64,000 nt of DNA, taken from contig NZ_CP092418.1 of assembly GCF_023716485.1 (NCBI RefSeq), positions 481,001-545,000 on the forward strand. Direction: 5' to 3'. The translations under genes were made by a program, and so were the position numbers. Source of the DNA: Microbulbifer variabilis (GTDB lineage Bacteria; Pseudomonadota; Gammaproteobacteria; Pseudomonadales; Cellvibrionaceae). Of this stretch, positions 37,167 through 46,820 are shown piece after piece (the stretch's first letter is position 1; each line of letters opens with the position of its first letter). The notes under the pieces are model-generated. The model did no database searches and was not told where the DNA came from. It saw only the letters and a list, made by a program, of their open reading frames with translations.

Positions 37167-38507
37167 TTAGAGTCCCAACTTCTTCTCAAGGTAGTGAATA
37201 TTGACGCCACCCTTGGCAAAGGCCTCATCGCGTACCAGATCCTCCTGCAGGGGGATATTGGTCTTGATGCCATCAATAACCAGCTCAGATAGGGCTACGC
37301 GCATGCGTGCCAGTGCGGTTTCGCGGTCCTCGGCGTAGGTGATCAACTTGGCGATCATCGAGTCGTAGTTGGGGGGAACCGTATAACCCGAGTAGAGGTG
37401 CGAATCGACCCGCACACCCAGGCCGCCGGGCATATGAAAGTTGTTGACCTTGCCGGGACTGGGGAAGAAAGTCTGGGGATCTTCCGCATTGATACGGCAC
37501 TCAAAGGCGTGCCCGCGAACGACAATATCCTCTTGCTTGAGAGAGAGCTTCTCTCCAGCACAGACACGAATCTGTTCCTTGATCAGGTCTACGCCAGTCA
37601 CCATTTCAGTAACAGGGTGCTCAACCTGAATACGTGTGTTCATCTCGATAAAGTAGAAGCGTTCATTCTCGTAGAGGAACTCGAAAGTGCCGGCGCCGCG
37701 GTAGCCGATATCGATACAAGCTTGCACGCAGGATTGGTGTACCTGTTCACGCACGGCATCGGGGATTCCGGGAGCTGGAGCTTCTTCTAGTACCTTTTGG
37801 TGACGGCGCTGGAGGGAGCAGTCGCGATCCCCTAGGTGAATGGCATTACCCTGTCCGTCGGACATTACCTGGACTTCGACGTGGCGTGGGTTCTGCAGAA
37901 ATTTCTCGAGGTATACGGTGCCATCACCGAAGGCAGCTTGAGCCTCAGACTTGGTAACAGCGATAGCGTTGATCAGGTCTTCGGCGCGCTCCACGACACG
38001 CATACCGCGACCACCGCCACCGGCGGCGGCCTTGATAATGACTGGATAGCCGACTTTTTCGCCTATTTCTAGGCAGCGCTCGCTATTTTCGGGTAGGGGA
38101 CCATCGGAGCCGGGTACGGTGGGGACGCCTGCCTTTTTCATGGCGGCGATGGCGGATACCTTGTCACCCATCAGGCGAATGACATCCGGGTCTGGGCCGA
38201 TAAAAGTGAAGCCGCTTTTTTGTACTTGCTCGGCGAAGTCCGCGTTTTCTGCGAGGAAGCCGTAGCCTGGGTGCACGGCTACTGCATCGGTGATCTCCAT
38301 AGCGGAAATCAGGGCAGGAATATTCAGGTAGCTCTGCGGCGAGGGGTTGGGACCAATACAGACAGATTCATCGGCCAGGCGTACATGCTTGAGATTGCGG
38401 TCCACCAAAGAGTGAACCGCAACTGTGGCGATGCCCATTTCTTTGCAGGCGCGCAAAATCCGCAGGGCGATTTCACCGCGGTTGGCGATCAGGATTTTGT
38501 CGAACAT
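37167..38507 (-). CDS. accC: Acetyl-CoA carboxylase, biotin carboxylase subunit
   Basis: ATP-grasp enzyme carboxylating biotin on AccB, the first half-reaction of malonyl-CoA synthesis. It begins [17 protein letters not shown], with the glycine-rich ATP loop [13 protein letters not shown] (about residues 161-173), the catalytic segment [14 protein letters not shown] (about 288-301) and [12 protein letters not shown]. It is 446 residues long, 15 bases after accB in an aroQ-accB-accC operon. Confidence 0.97.
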   Translation of the reverse strand: MFDKILIANRGEIALRILRACKEMGIATVAVHSLVDRNLKHVRLADESVCIGPNPSPQSYLNIPALISAMEITDAVAVHPGYGFLAENADFAEQVQKSGFTFIGPDPDVIRLMGDKVSAIAAMKKAGVPTVPGSDGPLPENSERCLEIGEKVGYPVIIKAAAGGGGRGMRVVERAEDLINAIAVTKSEAQAAFGDGTVYLEKFLQNPRHVEVQVMSDGQGNAIHLGDRDCSLQRRHQKVLEEAPAPGIPDAVREQVHQSCVQACIDIGYRGAGTFEFLYENERFYFIEMNTRIQVEHPVTEMVTGVDLIKEQIRVCAGEKLSLKQEDIVVRGHAFECRINAEDPQTFFPSPGKVNNFHMPGGLGVRVDSHLYSGYTVPPNYDSMIAKLITYAEDRETALARMRVALSELVIDGIKTNIPLQEDLVRDEAFAKGGVNIHYLEKKLGL

Positions 38508-38522
38508 AGTGACTTACCCCAC

Positions 38523-38993
38523 TCAGACGATGGTCACGAGCGGCTGATCGAACTCTACCGGCTGGCCATCTTCGAGCAGAACGGAATCGATGGTACCGGC
38601 CTTGTCGGCTTCGATCTGGTTCATCATTTTCATGGCTTCAACGATGCACACTACGTCGCCGACCTTAACCTGCTGACCAACTTTGACGAAGGGCTCGGCG
38701 CCGGGGCTGGGAGCTGCGTAAAAAGTGCCCACCATTGGGGATTTCACCGCATGGCCGCTGATCGTTGGTTTGGATTCTTTTTCTACCGCCGCCGGGGCTG
38801 GTGCAGCTTGGGCAGGTGCAACAGGAGCCGGTGCCGGTGCCATTGGAGCCGTGTAAATTGGAGCAACCGGTTGATTTGCACCGCTGACCCCGCGGCTGAT
38901 ACGCACCGATTCCTCGCCCTCTTTAATTTCCAGCTCGCCGATATCCGATTCTTCGAGCAGCTCAATTAGTTTTTTAATTTTGCGGATATCCAT
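38523..38993 (-). CDS. accB: Biotin carboxyl carrier protein
   Basis: Carrier subunit of acetyl-CoA carboxylase, 156 residues. An N-terminal dimerisation/interaction segment is followed by a Pro/Ala-rich flexible linker (about residues 40-75) and the C-terminal biotinyl domain with the modified Lys in EAMKMMNQ, near residue 121. The linker is markedly Ala-Pro repetitive, as usual. Confidence 0.97.
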   Translation of the reverse strand: MDIRKIKKLIELLEESDIGELEIKEGEESVRISRGVSGANQPVAPIYTAPMAPAPAPVAPAQAAPAPAAVEKESKPTISGHAVKSPMVGTFYAAPSPGAEPFVKVGQQVKVGDVVCIVEAMKMMNQIEADKAGTIDSVLLEDGQPVEFDQPLVTIV

Positions 38994-39017
38994 AGTTCTT
39001 TCACTCGCAGGTTTGAT

Positions 39018-39473
39018 TCATTGATTTTGAGACGCCATACCCAGTTGGTGTATGGCCGCCTGAAGTGCCAGGGTGTAGCTGTGTGGCCCGAAGCCATACA
39101 CCACACCACGGGCTAAATCGGATAGATAGGAATGGTGCCTAAATGCCTCGCGGGCATGAGGATTGGAAAGGTGTAACTCGATAAACGGTATGGCAACGCC
39201 CGCTAAAGCATCTCGTAAAGCCACGCTGGTGTGTGTGTAGGCGGCGGGATTGATTACGATGAAATCCACGCTGGTATTGGCGGCTAAGTGGATGCGTTCC
39301 ACCAAGGCAGACTCGCTATTGCTCTGGAGGGTTTCCAGCTGGTGGCCTGCAGCATCACATTGGCGCTCGGCGGCCTGATTGATTTCCGCAAGGGTGGCGG
39401 CGCCGTAGATATGCGGCTCGCGACTGCCGAGCAGGTTGAGGTTGGGGCCGTGCAGGAGAAGAATTTTAGCCAT
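39018..39473 (-). CDS. aroQ: Type II 3-dehydroquinate dehydratase
   Basis: Dehydrates 3-dehydroquinate in the shikimate pathway, dodecameric type II enzyme of 151 residues. Motifs: [18 protein letters not shown] (catalytic Tyr at the end), [17 protein letters not shown] (Asn and His) and [15 protein letters not shown]. First gene of aroQ-accB-accC. Confidence 0.96.
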   Translation of the reverse strand: MAKILLLHGPNLNLLGSREPHIYGAATLAEINQAAERQCDAAGHQLETLQSNSESALVERIHLAANTSVDFIVINPAAYTHTSVALRDALAGVAIPFIELHLSNPHAREAFRHHSYLSDLARGVVYGFGPHSYTLALQAAIHQLGMASQNQ

Positions 39474-39534
39474 AGTATGCCCTGGGGAAAGTTGCCGAAA
39501 AACCCAAAAAAATGGTCTAAAGTTGGCTATCTTG

Positions 39535-39567
39535 CGGGCAAACTCGAATTTTTGGCCTATTTGCCCG
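39535..39567. promoter_or_regulatory. Stem-loop in the aroQ upstream region
   Basis: CGGGCAAA (39535-39542) pairs with TTTGCCCG (39560-39567). It lies in the 259-base interval upstream of aroQ, where the operon promoter should be. I cannot pick a convincing promoter in the interval. Confidence 0.3.
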
Positions 39568-39732
39568 AGTGCTTTAGGCGAGTGTGCCGCAAAAGTGACT
39601 CCCTGTCCATGCCTGCTGGGCAGTTTATCGAAGTTAGCGGCAGTTCGGCGATATTTGCCTAAAAATTAGCGCAAAATATCCGCAATGTGGCCTTTTTACC
39701 CTTGGGATTGGCTACAAAGGCGGCAGTTTCCT

Positions 39733-41538
39733 TTACGGGGCAGAGGATCTACTGAGTTCGCTCCCGGCAGCGGCTTCCAGCTCCATCAATAGCTCCTCGC
39801 GGGAGAGGATTTGCGGCAGGATTTTGGCCTCGCCACCACTGGCGGGGTAAAGCAAGTAAAGCGGCACGCTGGTACGGCCGTATTTCGCCAGGAGCTCGCT
39901 GATATGTGGGTCCTGATTGGTCCAGTCCCCTTTAAGAGCTACTACCCCTAGTCTCTCAATGGCGTCGCTCACAGCATCACTCGACAGCACCACTTTCTCA
40001 TTGGCCAAGCAAGTAATACACCAGGCTGCGGTCATATTGGTTAGCACTGGGCGCCCCTCCCTTCGCGCTGTCTCGAGCCGTTCGGCGGAGTAGGGCTGCC
40101 AGTAGTCACTGGTCTGTTGAAGTGCTTGGGGGGCAGTACTGAGGCGTGGCAGTAGCATTAGCGCAAAGCTCAGGGCCACAACCGCCACCGAGCCCCGCAG
40201 CCAGTGCCACTGAGGGCTGGGCCAAAGCCATAGCGCAAAGGCGATTGCCACAGCGCCGCTGAGAACCAGAGCGATACCATCGCCACCAGTCTGACGTCCC
40301 AATACCCACAGCAGCCACACTGCGGTCAAGTACATGGGGAAGGCCAGTAGTTGCTTCAAGCGGTCCATCCAGGGGCCGGGGCGTGGCAGCTTGTCCACTA
40401 GAGCGGGAATATAGGTGAGCAGCAGGAAGGGGGTGGCCATACCGGCGCCAAGGGCGGCAAAAACACTGAGCGCCACGGCTGGAGATTGTGTGACTGCAAA
40501 GCCCAGCGCCGAGCCCATCAGGGGCGCGGTGCACGGGCTGGCCACGAGTGTGGCCAGGGCGCCGGAGGTAAAGGAGCCGCGCAAACCCTGACTGTTACTT
40601 AAATTGTTACCAACGCCCATCAGGCTGCTGCCGATCTCTGTGACACCGGACAAGCTGAGTCCCATGATAAAGAACAGATAGGCCAATGCGGCGACCAACC
40701 AGGGAGACTGTAGCTGGAACCCCCAACCTATCGCCTCACCGCCGGCGCGCAATGCCAGCATGGTGGCGGCAATGGCGACAAAGCTGAGTACAACGCCGGT
40801 GGAGTAGGCCCAGCCGTGATGGTGACGTTGATTAGCATTCTGTGCTGTCTGGCTAACTGCCAGCAGCTTAATTGAAAGCACTGGAAAAACACAGGGCATT
40901 AGATTGAGTAGCAGGCCGCCGGCAAAGGCGAAAAGCAGTGCAAAGGGGAGCGTGATGGCGCTAGCGTTACTCCCCTGAGGTGAGGAGCTGCCACCTGTAC
41001 TTTGGGGAGAAGAATTTTGCGGGCCTCCCTCAATAGGCTGGATGCTTCCCGAGCCAATATCCACGCGATAGTGGCGTACCTCTGGCGGGTAGCAGAGCCC
41101 CGCATCGGCGCAGCCCTGATAGTGCAGTTCTAATTGTAAGTTATTGGCGCTGTCGTTGAGGGGAATGGGGAATTCCAGCTGGCCGCGATAGACCTCGGTT
41201 TCCTTCTCGAAATACTCATCCCAGATAACTTCACCGCTGGGGAGATTCAGTGGAACTGCGGTCTTTTGTCCGTTTTCTACAAGGTAAAGGGCAAGTTTGT
41301 CGCGATAGAGATAGTATTCTGGAGCTATTTCAAACAGCGCACTGAGCTGGTTGCCACTCAGCAGCAGGTCCTGCCGGTAGGCTTCGTCCACTGGCAGGAA
41401 GGTATTTTGCTGCTGGCCGATAGAAGACGCAAAAGGGTTACTTTCCGCCTGCGCAAAAGCGTTGGTTGTGGATAGGCATAGCAATATTGCCAGCAGTGCG
41501 AGGAAATTATTTCTGAAACTTTTGGTCATCACAGCCAT
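39733..41538 (-). CDS. dsbD: Protein-disulfide reductase DsbD
   Basis: Inner-membrane thiol reductase that carries electrons from cytoplasmic thioredoxin to periplasmic DsbC, CcmG and DsbG. A signal peptide covers about residues 1-29. The N-terminal alpha domain has a Cys pair in GCADAGLCYPPE. The eight-span beta domain has NLMPCVFPVLSIK and ASPCTAPLMG. The C-terminal thioredoxin-like gamma domain has AAWCITCLANEK. All six redox cysteines are present. It is 601 residues long. The start may be 41538 or the ATG at 41529. A TATAAT hexamer on the minus strand at 41558-41553 implies a very short leader. Confidence 0.95.
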   Translation of the reverse strand: MAVMTKSFRNNFLALLAILLCLSTTNAFAQAESNPFASSIGQQQNTFLPVDEAYRQDLLLSGNQLSALFEIAPEYYLYRDKLALYLVENGQKTAVPLNLPSGEVIWDEYFEKETEVYRGQLEFPIPLNDSANNLQLELHYQGCADAGLCYPPEVRHYRVDIGSGSIQPIEGGPQNSSPQSTGGSSSPQGSNASAITLPFALLFAFAGGLLLNLMPCVFPVLSIKLLAVSQTAQNANQRHHHGWAYSTGVVLSFVAIAATMLALRAGGEAIGWGFQLQSPWLVAALAYLFFIMGLSLSGVTEIGSSLMGVGNNLSNSQGLRGSFTSGALATLVASPCTAPLMGSALGFAVTQSPAVALSVFAALGAGMATPFLLLTYIPALVDKLPRPGPWMDRLKQLLAFPMYLTAVWLLWVLGRQTGGDGIALVLSGAVAIAFALWLWPSPQWHWLRGSVAVVALSFALMLLPRLSTAPQALQQTSDYWQPYSAERLETARREGRPVLTNMTAAWCITCLANEKVVLSSDAVSDAIERLGVVALKGDWTNQDPHISELLAKYGRTSVPLYLLYPASGGEAKILPQILSREELLMELEAAAGSELSRSSAP

Positions 41539-41658
41539 AGATGAAAAAATTCATTATAGTCGGGCGCATGGTTCTGACTGCTGCGCCGGACGGGGGTTCA
41601 GTCGCGTCAGCAGTATAGCGATGCTAGTGGTACAAAAAAACAACAGCGGAGAATTGCT

Positions 41659-42384
41659 TTGCCGTCACTTGAACGCCTTCACAGCTTTGCTATCTGCCTC
41701 TTGATGGCGGCGTTACTTGGTGCCTGTGCTTCGCAACAACCGCCTCCCCCGGCGCCCAGTCCACCTCCGCAGAAAGCCAAACCATCCGTTAATAAGGTGC
41801 GGCGTAACAATGTGGCTTACTTCTTAAAGCGTGCTGAACAGGCGTTACGCAAAGGCCATCTTACCAAGCCTGCCGGCGCCAGTGCCTATGACTACTACCT
41901 AAACGTGCAGAAGTTGGACCCTGGAAATCGTAAGGCTCAGACCGGAATTCAAACAATTGTGGTCACCTACGTTGAGCGTGCCCGGGAAGCGCTGCGCAGG
42001 CGTGCTTTTACCGAAGTGGGCGGCCTACTACAGCGCGCAGAAATGCTGGCTCCGGGGAATCCTTTGGTGGCTGAGGTGCGTACACAGCTAGTCCATGAGC
42101 GCGGCCGCGCACAGCTGGATCTACCACAGGGAGAGGCTATTGGCCTGCCTGCGGCTGGGCTGCGGGCGAGATCGGAAAATTTGGTCACACAGCTGCGCCA
42201 AGTGGCCCAGCGTATTCGCAGAGAACAACTACGCGTCATAATTGTCACCGGCAATGACGCGGAAGGTCGCTGGGTTTACCAGCAGCTGCGTGAAGCGGTG
42301 CCCGGTTATCGGGTGCGGGGGGATATAAAGATTGGCAGCCCCGCGCGTTTACTTCTTATTAAACCCAGTGGAGGGGTCCAGTGA
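41659..42384 (+). CDS. TPR-like lipoprotein of unknown function
   Basis: A 241-residue exported lipoprotein. A hydrophobic signal ends in the lipobox LLGAC (Cys about residue 23), followed by a Pro-rich stretch. Two TPR-like helical pairs follow at about residues 50-140 (AEQALRKGHL..YYLNVQKLDPGNRKA and EVGGLLQRAEMLAPGNP), then a basic C-terminal domain. I choose the TTG at 41659 because GGAG sits seven bases upstream. It overlaps the copper chaperone gene by four bases (GTGA), indicating co-translation. Possibly an assembly or scaffold factor. I do not recognise a named family. Confidence 0.7.
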   Translation: MPSLERLHSFAICLLMAALLGACASQQPPPPAPSPPPQKAKPSVNKVRRNNVAYFLKRAEQALRKGHLTKPAGASAYDYYLNVQKLDPGNRKAQTGIQTIVVTYVERAREALRRRAFTEVGGLLQRAEMLAPGNPLVAEVRTQLVHERGRAQLDLPQGEAIGLPAAGLRARSENLVTQLRQVAQRIRREQLRVIIVTGNDAEGRWVYQQLREAVPGYRVRGDIKIGSPARLLLIKPSGGVQ

Positions 42385-42863
42385 AAAAGCCAAATGTATT
42401 TGTGTGGATTCTGCTTTCCAGCAGCCTTTTGTACACCTTGGGGGCTTTGGCCCTCACCCAGTCCCTTATGATTGAGGGCTATGCCAGAGAGACTCCGCCG
42501 GGAGCACCTATGAGCGCGGCGTACCTCTCCCTGCACAACACCGGCAAACAACCGCTGCAGTTGACGGCGGTGGAGTTGCCCGGAGGGGAGGACGGGGCTG
42601 TCAATTTGCATACCACTGAGCGTGAGCGGGGCGTCAACCGTATGCGTCCACTGGAGAAACTGTCGATTGCTGCTGGAGAGAAACTACAGATGATGCCAGG
42701 TGGTATCCACTTGATGATTCACGGGGTGCGCCTTCAGGCTGGAGATACACTGCCACTACGTCTGCTTTTTGACGACGGAAGCAGTTTGGAGGTCGTGGTT
42801 CCGATCATGGGGCGAGACGGACTTGAAAAAGAGCACCACCATCATCATGGCGGTGCTGGATAA
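42381..42863 (+). CDS. Periplasmic copper chaperone, PCuAC family
   Basis: A 160-residue secreted or membrane-anchored PCu(A)C protein, a family that delivers Cu(I) to the CuA site of cytochrome oxidase. The family metal motif H(M)X10MX21HXM is complete: His in NLHTTERERG, ten residues to the Met of RMRPLEK, then 21 residues to the His and Met of GIHLMIHG. A C-terminal HHHHH run near residue 152 offers an extra metal site not required by the family. An N-terminal signal anchor covers about residues 5-26. The start GTG overlaps the upstream lipoprotein stop. No sco gene is in the window. Confidence 0.88.
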   Translation: MKKPNVFVWILLSSSLLYTLGALALTQSLMIEGYARETPPGAPMSAAYLSLHNTGKQPLQLTAVELPGGEDGAVNLHTTERERGVNRMRPLEKLSIAAGEKLQMMPGGIHLMIHGVRLQAGDTLPLRLLFDDGSSLEVVVPIMGRDGLEKEHHHHHGGAG

Positions 42864-42893
42864 AAAAATCCTGTTGAAGTAAAGGTAAGAAAA

Positions 42894-43463
42894 ATGAAGA
42901 AGTTATTGTTATTGGTGGGGGCTCTGGTCGTGGCTGGGTGTGCTCACAGCCCATTGCAAATCCAATTGTATCCGCAGGTTCAGGTGGCTCCCGAATCCAT
43001 TGGTTCGGGCTATAGCCTCAATGTTCGCGGTGTTAATGAACTATCCGGTGGGGGGCTCGGTTCTCTTGGCGGGGTCTATGCAGACACATCTCAGGTGAGT
43101 ATTGCCAACGATGCAGGTAGTGCTATCGCCGCAGGGTTGAGCCAGGGTTTTGCCAATTGGTCATTCCGTATCACCGACTCGGCACCTGAGGTGCAGGTGA
43201 CGGCGAAGTTGGTGAAGCTGACGTATAACAGCCCCAGTCAGGTTTACACCACCCAGGTTGATACCTCTGCTGAGATTCACTTGGAGGTTAAAGTGGGCCA
43301 TGCCACCTATTTTGGAACTTACAGTTCCTCTGGCAAAGACCGCAATCTGATTAAGCCCAGCCGCGAAGAGGTGGAAAGCCGGGTAAATGGCCTGCTGAGT
43401 GCGACTATGCAGCGGGTATTCGAAGATGAGAAACTGAAAAAATTCTTGCGCGCAAATCTTTGA
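42894..43463 (+). CDS. YajG-family lipoprotein
   Basis: A 189-residue lipoprotein with signal and lipobox VAGC (Cys 16). The body resembles E. coli YajG: a conserved LNVRGVNEL-like strand region, alternating polar beta segments and a C-terminal helix ending KLKKFLRANL. The function of YajG is not settled; it is an outer-membrane-associated lipoprotein. It is the third gene of the lipoprotein/copper-chaperone cluster, 30 bases after the PCuAC gene. Confidence 0.75.
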   Translation: MKKLLLLVGALVVAGCAHSPLQIQLYPQVQVAPESIGSGYSLNVRGVNELSGGGLGSLGGVYADTSQVSIANDAGSAIAAGLSQGFANWSFRITDSAPEVQVTAKLVKLTYNSPSQVYTTQVDTSAEIHLEVKVGHATYFGTYSSSGKDRNLIKPSREEVESRVNGLLSATMQRVFEDEKLKKFLRANL

Positions 43464-43641
43464 ATGTGCAATTTAGGGATCTACTGAAGTGAGCCGGCTG
43501 GAGGCTGGATAATTGAATACAATCGGCGATTTTGGGCGATGATAAGGCTATTTTTAGCCATTTCTTGCGGTGAGATGCCTACAAGGGCTGCGCCAGCCAC
43601 CCTTTTCCAGGGATATTTCTATTTCCACTGGGAGTGTGGCT

Positions 43642-45396
43642 GTGGCCTTATTTGACACTCAATCCGCCGAATACCTCGGTTTGTTGGGGGAGCTGGAGGC
43701 TCAACTCAAACCCTGTGAGCAGATCAGCCTACAGGCCGCTGAGGCGGCGCTGGGGGAGATTGCCGATGGAGTGATCGTCACCGATCCCCGCGGTATTGTG
43801 CAATATGCCAATCCGTTGGTCAGTGAGATGAGTGGTGACCTGGTTGGACTCCTGCCTGGTCAGCCTGTCAATGAGGGCCTGCGGCTTCGCGATAGTCAGG
43901 GCACCCTATTGCCTGCGCTGATACCAGATTCCCCTTCTCACGAAGTACCCAGCGTGCGGGAGGTCCGCGCCTTTATTTGGCGACTCGGGGAAAACCGTCC
44001 ACCGCTGGAAGTCTCTGTGCAGGTGATGGCTTTGTGGGATGCCGGCACATTAAAAAATTATGTGTTGGTTTTACGGGATACCTCTGCTGCCCGACGAGTG
44101 TCTACTCGCCTAAGCTGGCAGACCAGCCACGATGCGTTAACCCGCTTACCCAATCGACAGTATTTCGAGAGCGAGTTGCAAAAGCTCCTATCGCAGTGCG
44201 TCGATAAGCGTCAGCATCATGTACTCCTTTACTTGGATGTCTATCAATTCAAAGTAATCAACGACACGCTGGGCTTCGTCGCCGGTGACCAGTTGTTGGT
44301 GCAACTAGTTGCATTGCTACAGAAGGGTTTATCTGGGGCCGATTTGTTCGCGCGTGTGGGCAGTGATGAGTTCGCTATTTTGCTACGGGATTGTACGCTC
44401 GAAGAGGGCGGGCGGGTGGTTGCGCGTCTGCGCGAATCTGTTCAGGAATTCAGCTTCCACTGGCAGGGTAATGATAGCCGTGTAGCGATATCAATTGGGG
44501 TGGTGGGTGTGGACCGATTCACCCCCAGTGCCAGCCAACTGTTGGCAACCGCCAATGATGCCTGCTGCTCAGCCAGGGATCAGGGGCGCAACCGGATAAA
44601 GTTGTTTGGAGATTCGCGTAAGGCGTTGGAAAAGCGTCGTGAGTCCACCTGGGTTGCAGAAATTCACGCTGCCCTGCGAGAGGATCGCTTGATCCTCTAT
44701 CGGCAGCCGGTGGTCTCCCTGAAAGGGGAGCGCCAGATTCATCACTATGAAATTCTGGTACGCATGCGCGGGCGGGATGGAGGGGTGATCTCGCCGGGCT
44801 TGTTCCTACCCGCGGCGGAGCGCTATGGCCTAATTGAGGAGGTAGATCGTTGGGTTATTCAGCGCGTGTTCCGTTATATGGCCCAGGAGCAACTGATCGG
44901 TATTGCTACGGCCAGCTATGCCATCAATATTTCCGGTATCAGCCTGGGCGATGATACGTTTGCAGACTTTGTACTCGCATCAATGAGTGAGGAGGGGGTA
45001 ACGCCTTCAAGGGTACAGTTTGAGATTACCGAGACCAGTGCCATCAACAACCTTGAAAGGGCTCTGATTTTTATCCACAAGCTGCGCGCTGCGGGTTGTA
45101 GTTTTGCCCTGGACGACTTTGGCCGCGGAGTTTCTTCGCTGGCTTACCTGCGCCAGTTACCGGTGGACTTCCTCAAAATCGACGGGAGCTTTGTACGCAA
45201 TATGCTTGAGGATGAGATCGACAGCGCGATGGTCAGTACCATTGATCACCTGGCAAAGCGTATGGGGATCAGCACTATCGCCGAGTATGTCGAGAGCCCC
45301 GAACTGATGGATAAACTCTGTCGTATGGGGGTGGATTACGCCCAGGGCTTCGGTATTGCTGCCGCTTCGGGATTGCCCGATATTGGTGAGCCCTAA
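43642..45396 (+). CDS. PAS-GGDEF-EAL cyclic-di-GMP signalling protein
   Basis: A cytoplasmic protein of about 584 residues. A PAS domain lies near residues 35-150. A GGDEF domain lies at about 160-325 with the signature reading RVGSDEF (first Gly of GGDEF kept, second changed to Ser), so cyclase activity is doubtful. An EAL domain lies at about 340-570 with EILVRMRG in the EAL position, the metal ligands in NISG and EITET, and DDFGRGVSSLAYL plus KIDGSFVRN. The catalytic set is complete enough for phosphodiesterase activity. I start at the GTG at 43642, which has GGGAG seven bases upstream, rather than the longer frame from 43570. Confidence 0.88.
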   Translation: MALFDTQSAEYLGLLGELEAQLKPCEQISLQAAEAALGEIADGVIVTDPRGIVQYANPLVSEMSGDLVGLLPGQPVNEGLRLRDSQGTLLPALIPDSPSHEVPSVREVRAFIWRLGENRPPLEVSVQVMALWDAGTLKNYVLVLRDTSAARRVSTRLSWQTSHDALTRLPNRQYFESELQKLLSQCVDKRQHHVLLYLDVYQFKVINDTLGFVAGDQLLVQLVALLQKGLSGADLFARVGSDEFAILLRDCTLEEGGRVVARLRESVQEFSFHWQGNDSRVAISIGVVGVDRFTPSASQLLATANDACCSARDQGRNRIKLFGDSRKALEKRRESTWVAEIHAALREDRLILYRQPVVSLKGERQIHHYEILVRMRGRDGGVISPGLFLPAAERYGLIEEVDRWVIQRVFRYMAQEQLIGIATASYAINISGISLGDDTFADFVLASMSEEGVTPSRVQFEITETSAINNLERALIFIHKLRAAGCSFALDDFGRGVSSLAYLRQLPVDFLKIDGSFVRNMLEDEIDSAMVSTIDHLAKRMGISTIAEYVESPELMDKLCRMGVDYAQGFGIAAASGLPDIGEP

Positions 45397-45408
45397 GGGT
45401 TTATAGCT

Positions 45409-45430
45409 GAGCGGCCGGTAAAGGCCGCTC
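45409..45430. terminator. Stem-loop between convergent GGDEF/EAL and kinase genes
   Basis: GAGCGGCC (45409-45416) pairs with GGCCGCTC (45423-45430) over a six-base loop. Neither side has a T-run. Position between converging genes supports a terminator role. Confidence 0.5.
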
Positions 45431-45449
45431 CCAATCTCTACCGCTGACT

Positions 45450-46454
45450 TCAGATAACCGCTGCCAATAATTCTGGATGTTGCTCTGCTTGTAGTCGTGG
45501 ACCGTATTGGCTGACCACCTGGGCGGCGGCGCGGCAGGCGAGTTCGCCGGCCTCGGCAAAGCCCATCTCCCGGTTGAGTGCATACAGAAATGCGCCTGCG
45601 AACATATCGCCGGCACCGTTGGTGTCTATTGCGCGCACCTGCGGACTGGCAACTCGGTATTGCTTGGTGCCATCCCACAGTAGCGCACCATCGGCGCCCA
45701 GAGTGATGGCAAAGCTGCGGCAGTAATCGCTCATTGCTTCTGCCGCGGCATCCAGTGAGTCGGTGCCGGTGAAGCCCAGGGCCTCATCGCGATTGCAGAA
45801 CAGCATATCTACGCCGCCGCCAATCATTTCTCGCAAGCCCTCGCCAAAGAATTGCACCATTGCCGGGTCTGAAAGGCTCAGCGCGGTTTTCACACCTGCT
45901 TGCTGGGCCTGTTCACGCAGAGTGATAGCGGCGCGGCGCCCAGTTTCGGAGGAGACCAGATAACCTTCGATATAGGCCCACTTGGAGGCTTTCAGGGCTT
46001 CGCTATCTAGTTCGGCTACTGAGAGTTGCTCGCTGATACCCAGGTATGTATTCATACTGCGCTCGGCATCAGGGGTAATCATTACCAGGCACTTACCGGT
46101 AGTGCCGCCATCTGCTTGCTGCAAAGTGGTTGGATAGTCAACGCCAGCGGCGCTGAGGTTGCTGCGATAGAAATCTCCGTTATCGTCGGCGGCAACTTTG
46201 CAGGAATAGAAAGTGTTCAGGCCAAAATAGCTGGCGGCGATTACTGTATTGGCACCAGAACCACCACAGGCGCGTTTGGCGGTGATCATGTGGTCTCGAA
46301 GGTCGTCTACCAGCTGTTTCTGGCGGGCATCGTCGACTAGGGTCATAATCCCCTTTTCAACACCGAGCTCCGCAAGATCCTTGTCGGATACCTCAATTTC
46401 CGTGTCCAAGAGGGCGGCGCCGATGCCGTAGAGATCATATTGCTGCATATCCAT
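45450..46454 (-). CDS. PfkB-family kinase, adenosine kinase-like
   Basis: Ribokinase-superfamily sugar or nucleoside kinase of 334 residues. GGSGANTVIAASYFG near residues 64-78 is the substrate-binding signature and the catalytic site is TNGAGDMFAGAFLYA (about 285-299), with the general base Asp. Overall resemblance is to the proteobacterial adenosine kinase subgroup that salvages adenosine to AMP. Inosine/guanosine kinase is the nearest alternative. Divergent from mrcB. Confidence 0.82.
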   Translation of the reverse strand: MDMQQYDLYGIGAALLDTEIEVSDKDLAELGVEKGIMTLVDDARQKQLVDDLRDHMITAKRACGGSGANTVIAASYFGLNTFYSCKVAADDNGDFYRSNLSAAGVDYPTTLQQADGGTTGKCLVMITPDAERSMNTYLGISEQLSVAELDSEALKASKWAYIEGYLVSSETGRRAAITLREQAQQAGVKTALSLSDPAMVQFFGEGLREMIGGGVDMLFCNRDEALGFTGTDSLDAAAEAMSDYCRSFAITLGADGALLWDGTKQYRVASPQVRAIDTNGAGDMFAGAFLYALNREMGFAEAGELACRAAAQVVSQYGPRLQAEQHPELLAAVI

Positions 46455-46820
46455 CCTTTTCGGGCGATTTGTATAGATTTCCGCCGCATTATGGCTGTGA
46501 TTATGGCAAGTGCAAGGTGGTTGGTTTGACTTAAAGCGGTCAGCGTTTATAAAGGCGTCATAAGCCTCAATATGAACTTATAGGAGGCAATTGCGGTCAA
46601 TCCTCGAACAGGTACTTTGTGTGCTTGTGGTATGACTTCCGGGATACTCAGCCCGGATTCTGGCGGTTCACGGATGTTCCCCAAGGCGCCGGTTCAGGCG
46701 TCTACGGCAAGATACCAGCGGAGCTGCCACCTACTGGTGTCCTGCCTGTGATAGTGATGAGACTCCTGAAGATCCCCACTGTCTAGAGATGTACCGAGAT
46801 GGCAGCTGGAAAACTCTTAT
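46455..46820. other. Intergenic region upstream of mrcB with promoter and protein-like open frames
   Basis: 366 bases. A good sigma-70 promoter occurs at 46526-46553 on the plus strand, about 260 bases ahead of mrcB, implying a long leader. Two frames without ATG run open through the leader: 46553-46783 (77 codons) and 46636-46881 (82 codons). The second encodes a stretch with WCPAC and HCLEMYRDG that looks protein-like. Neither has a ribosome-binding site and start I trust. They could be remnants of one frameshifted gene or coincidence. Confidence 0.4.
46526..46553 (+). promoter_or_regulatory. Sigma-70 promoter upstream of mrcB
   Basis: TTGACT (46526-46531), a 16-base spacer and TATAAA (46548-46553), five of six matches in each hexamer. 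The predicted transcript starts near 46560 and has a leader of about 260 bases before mrcB. Confidence 0.65.

Noticed and set aside
46561..46640. A 14-codon frame starting at TTG near AGGAGG in the mrcB leader
   Set aside because: The ribosome-binding site is only three bases from the TTG, too close, and the peptide has no distinctive codons.
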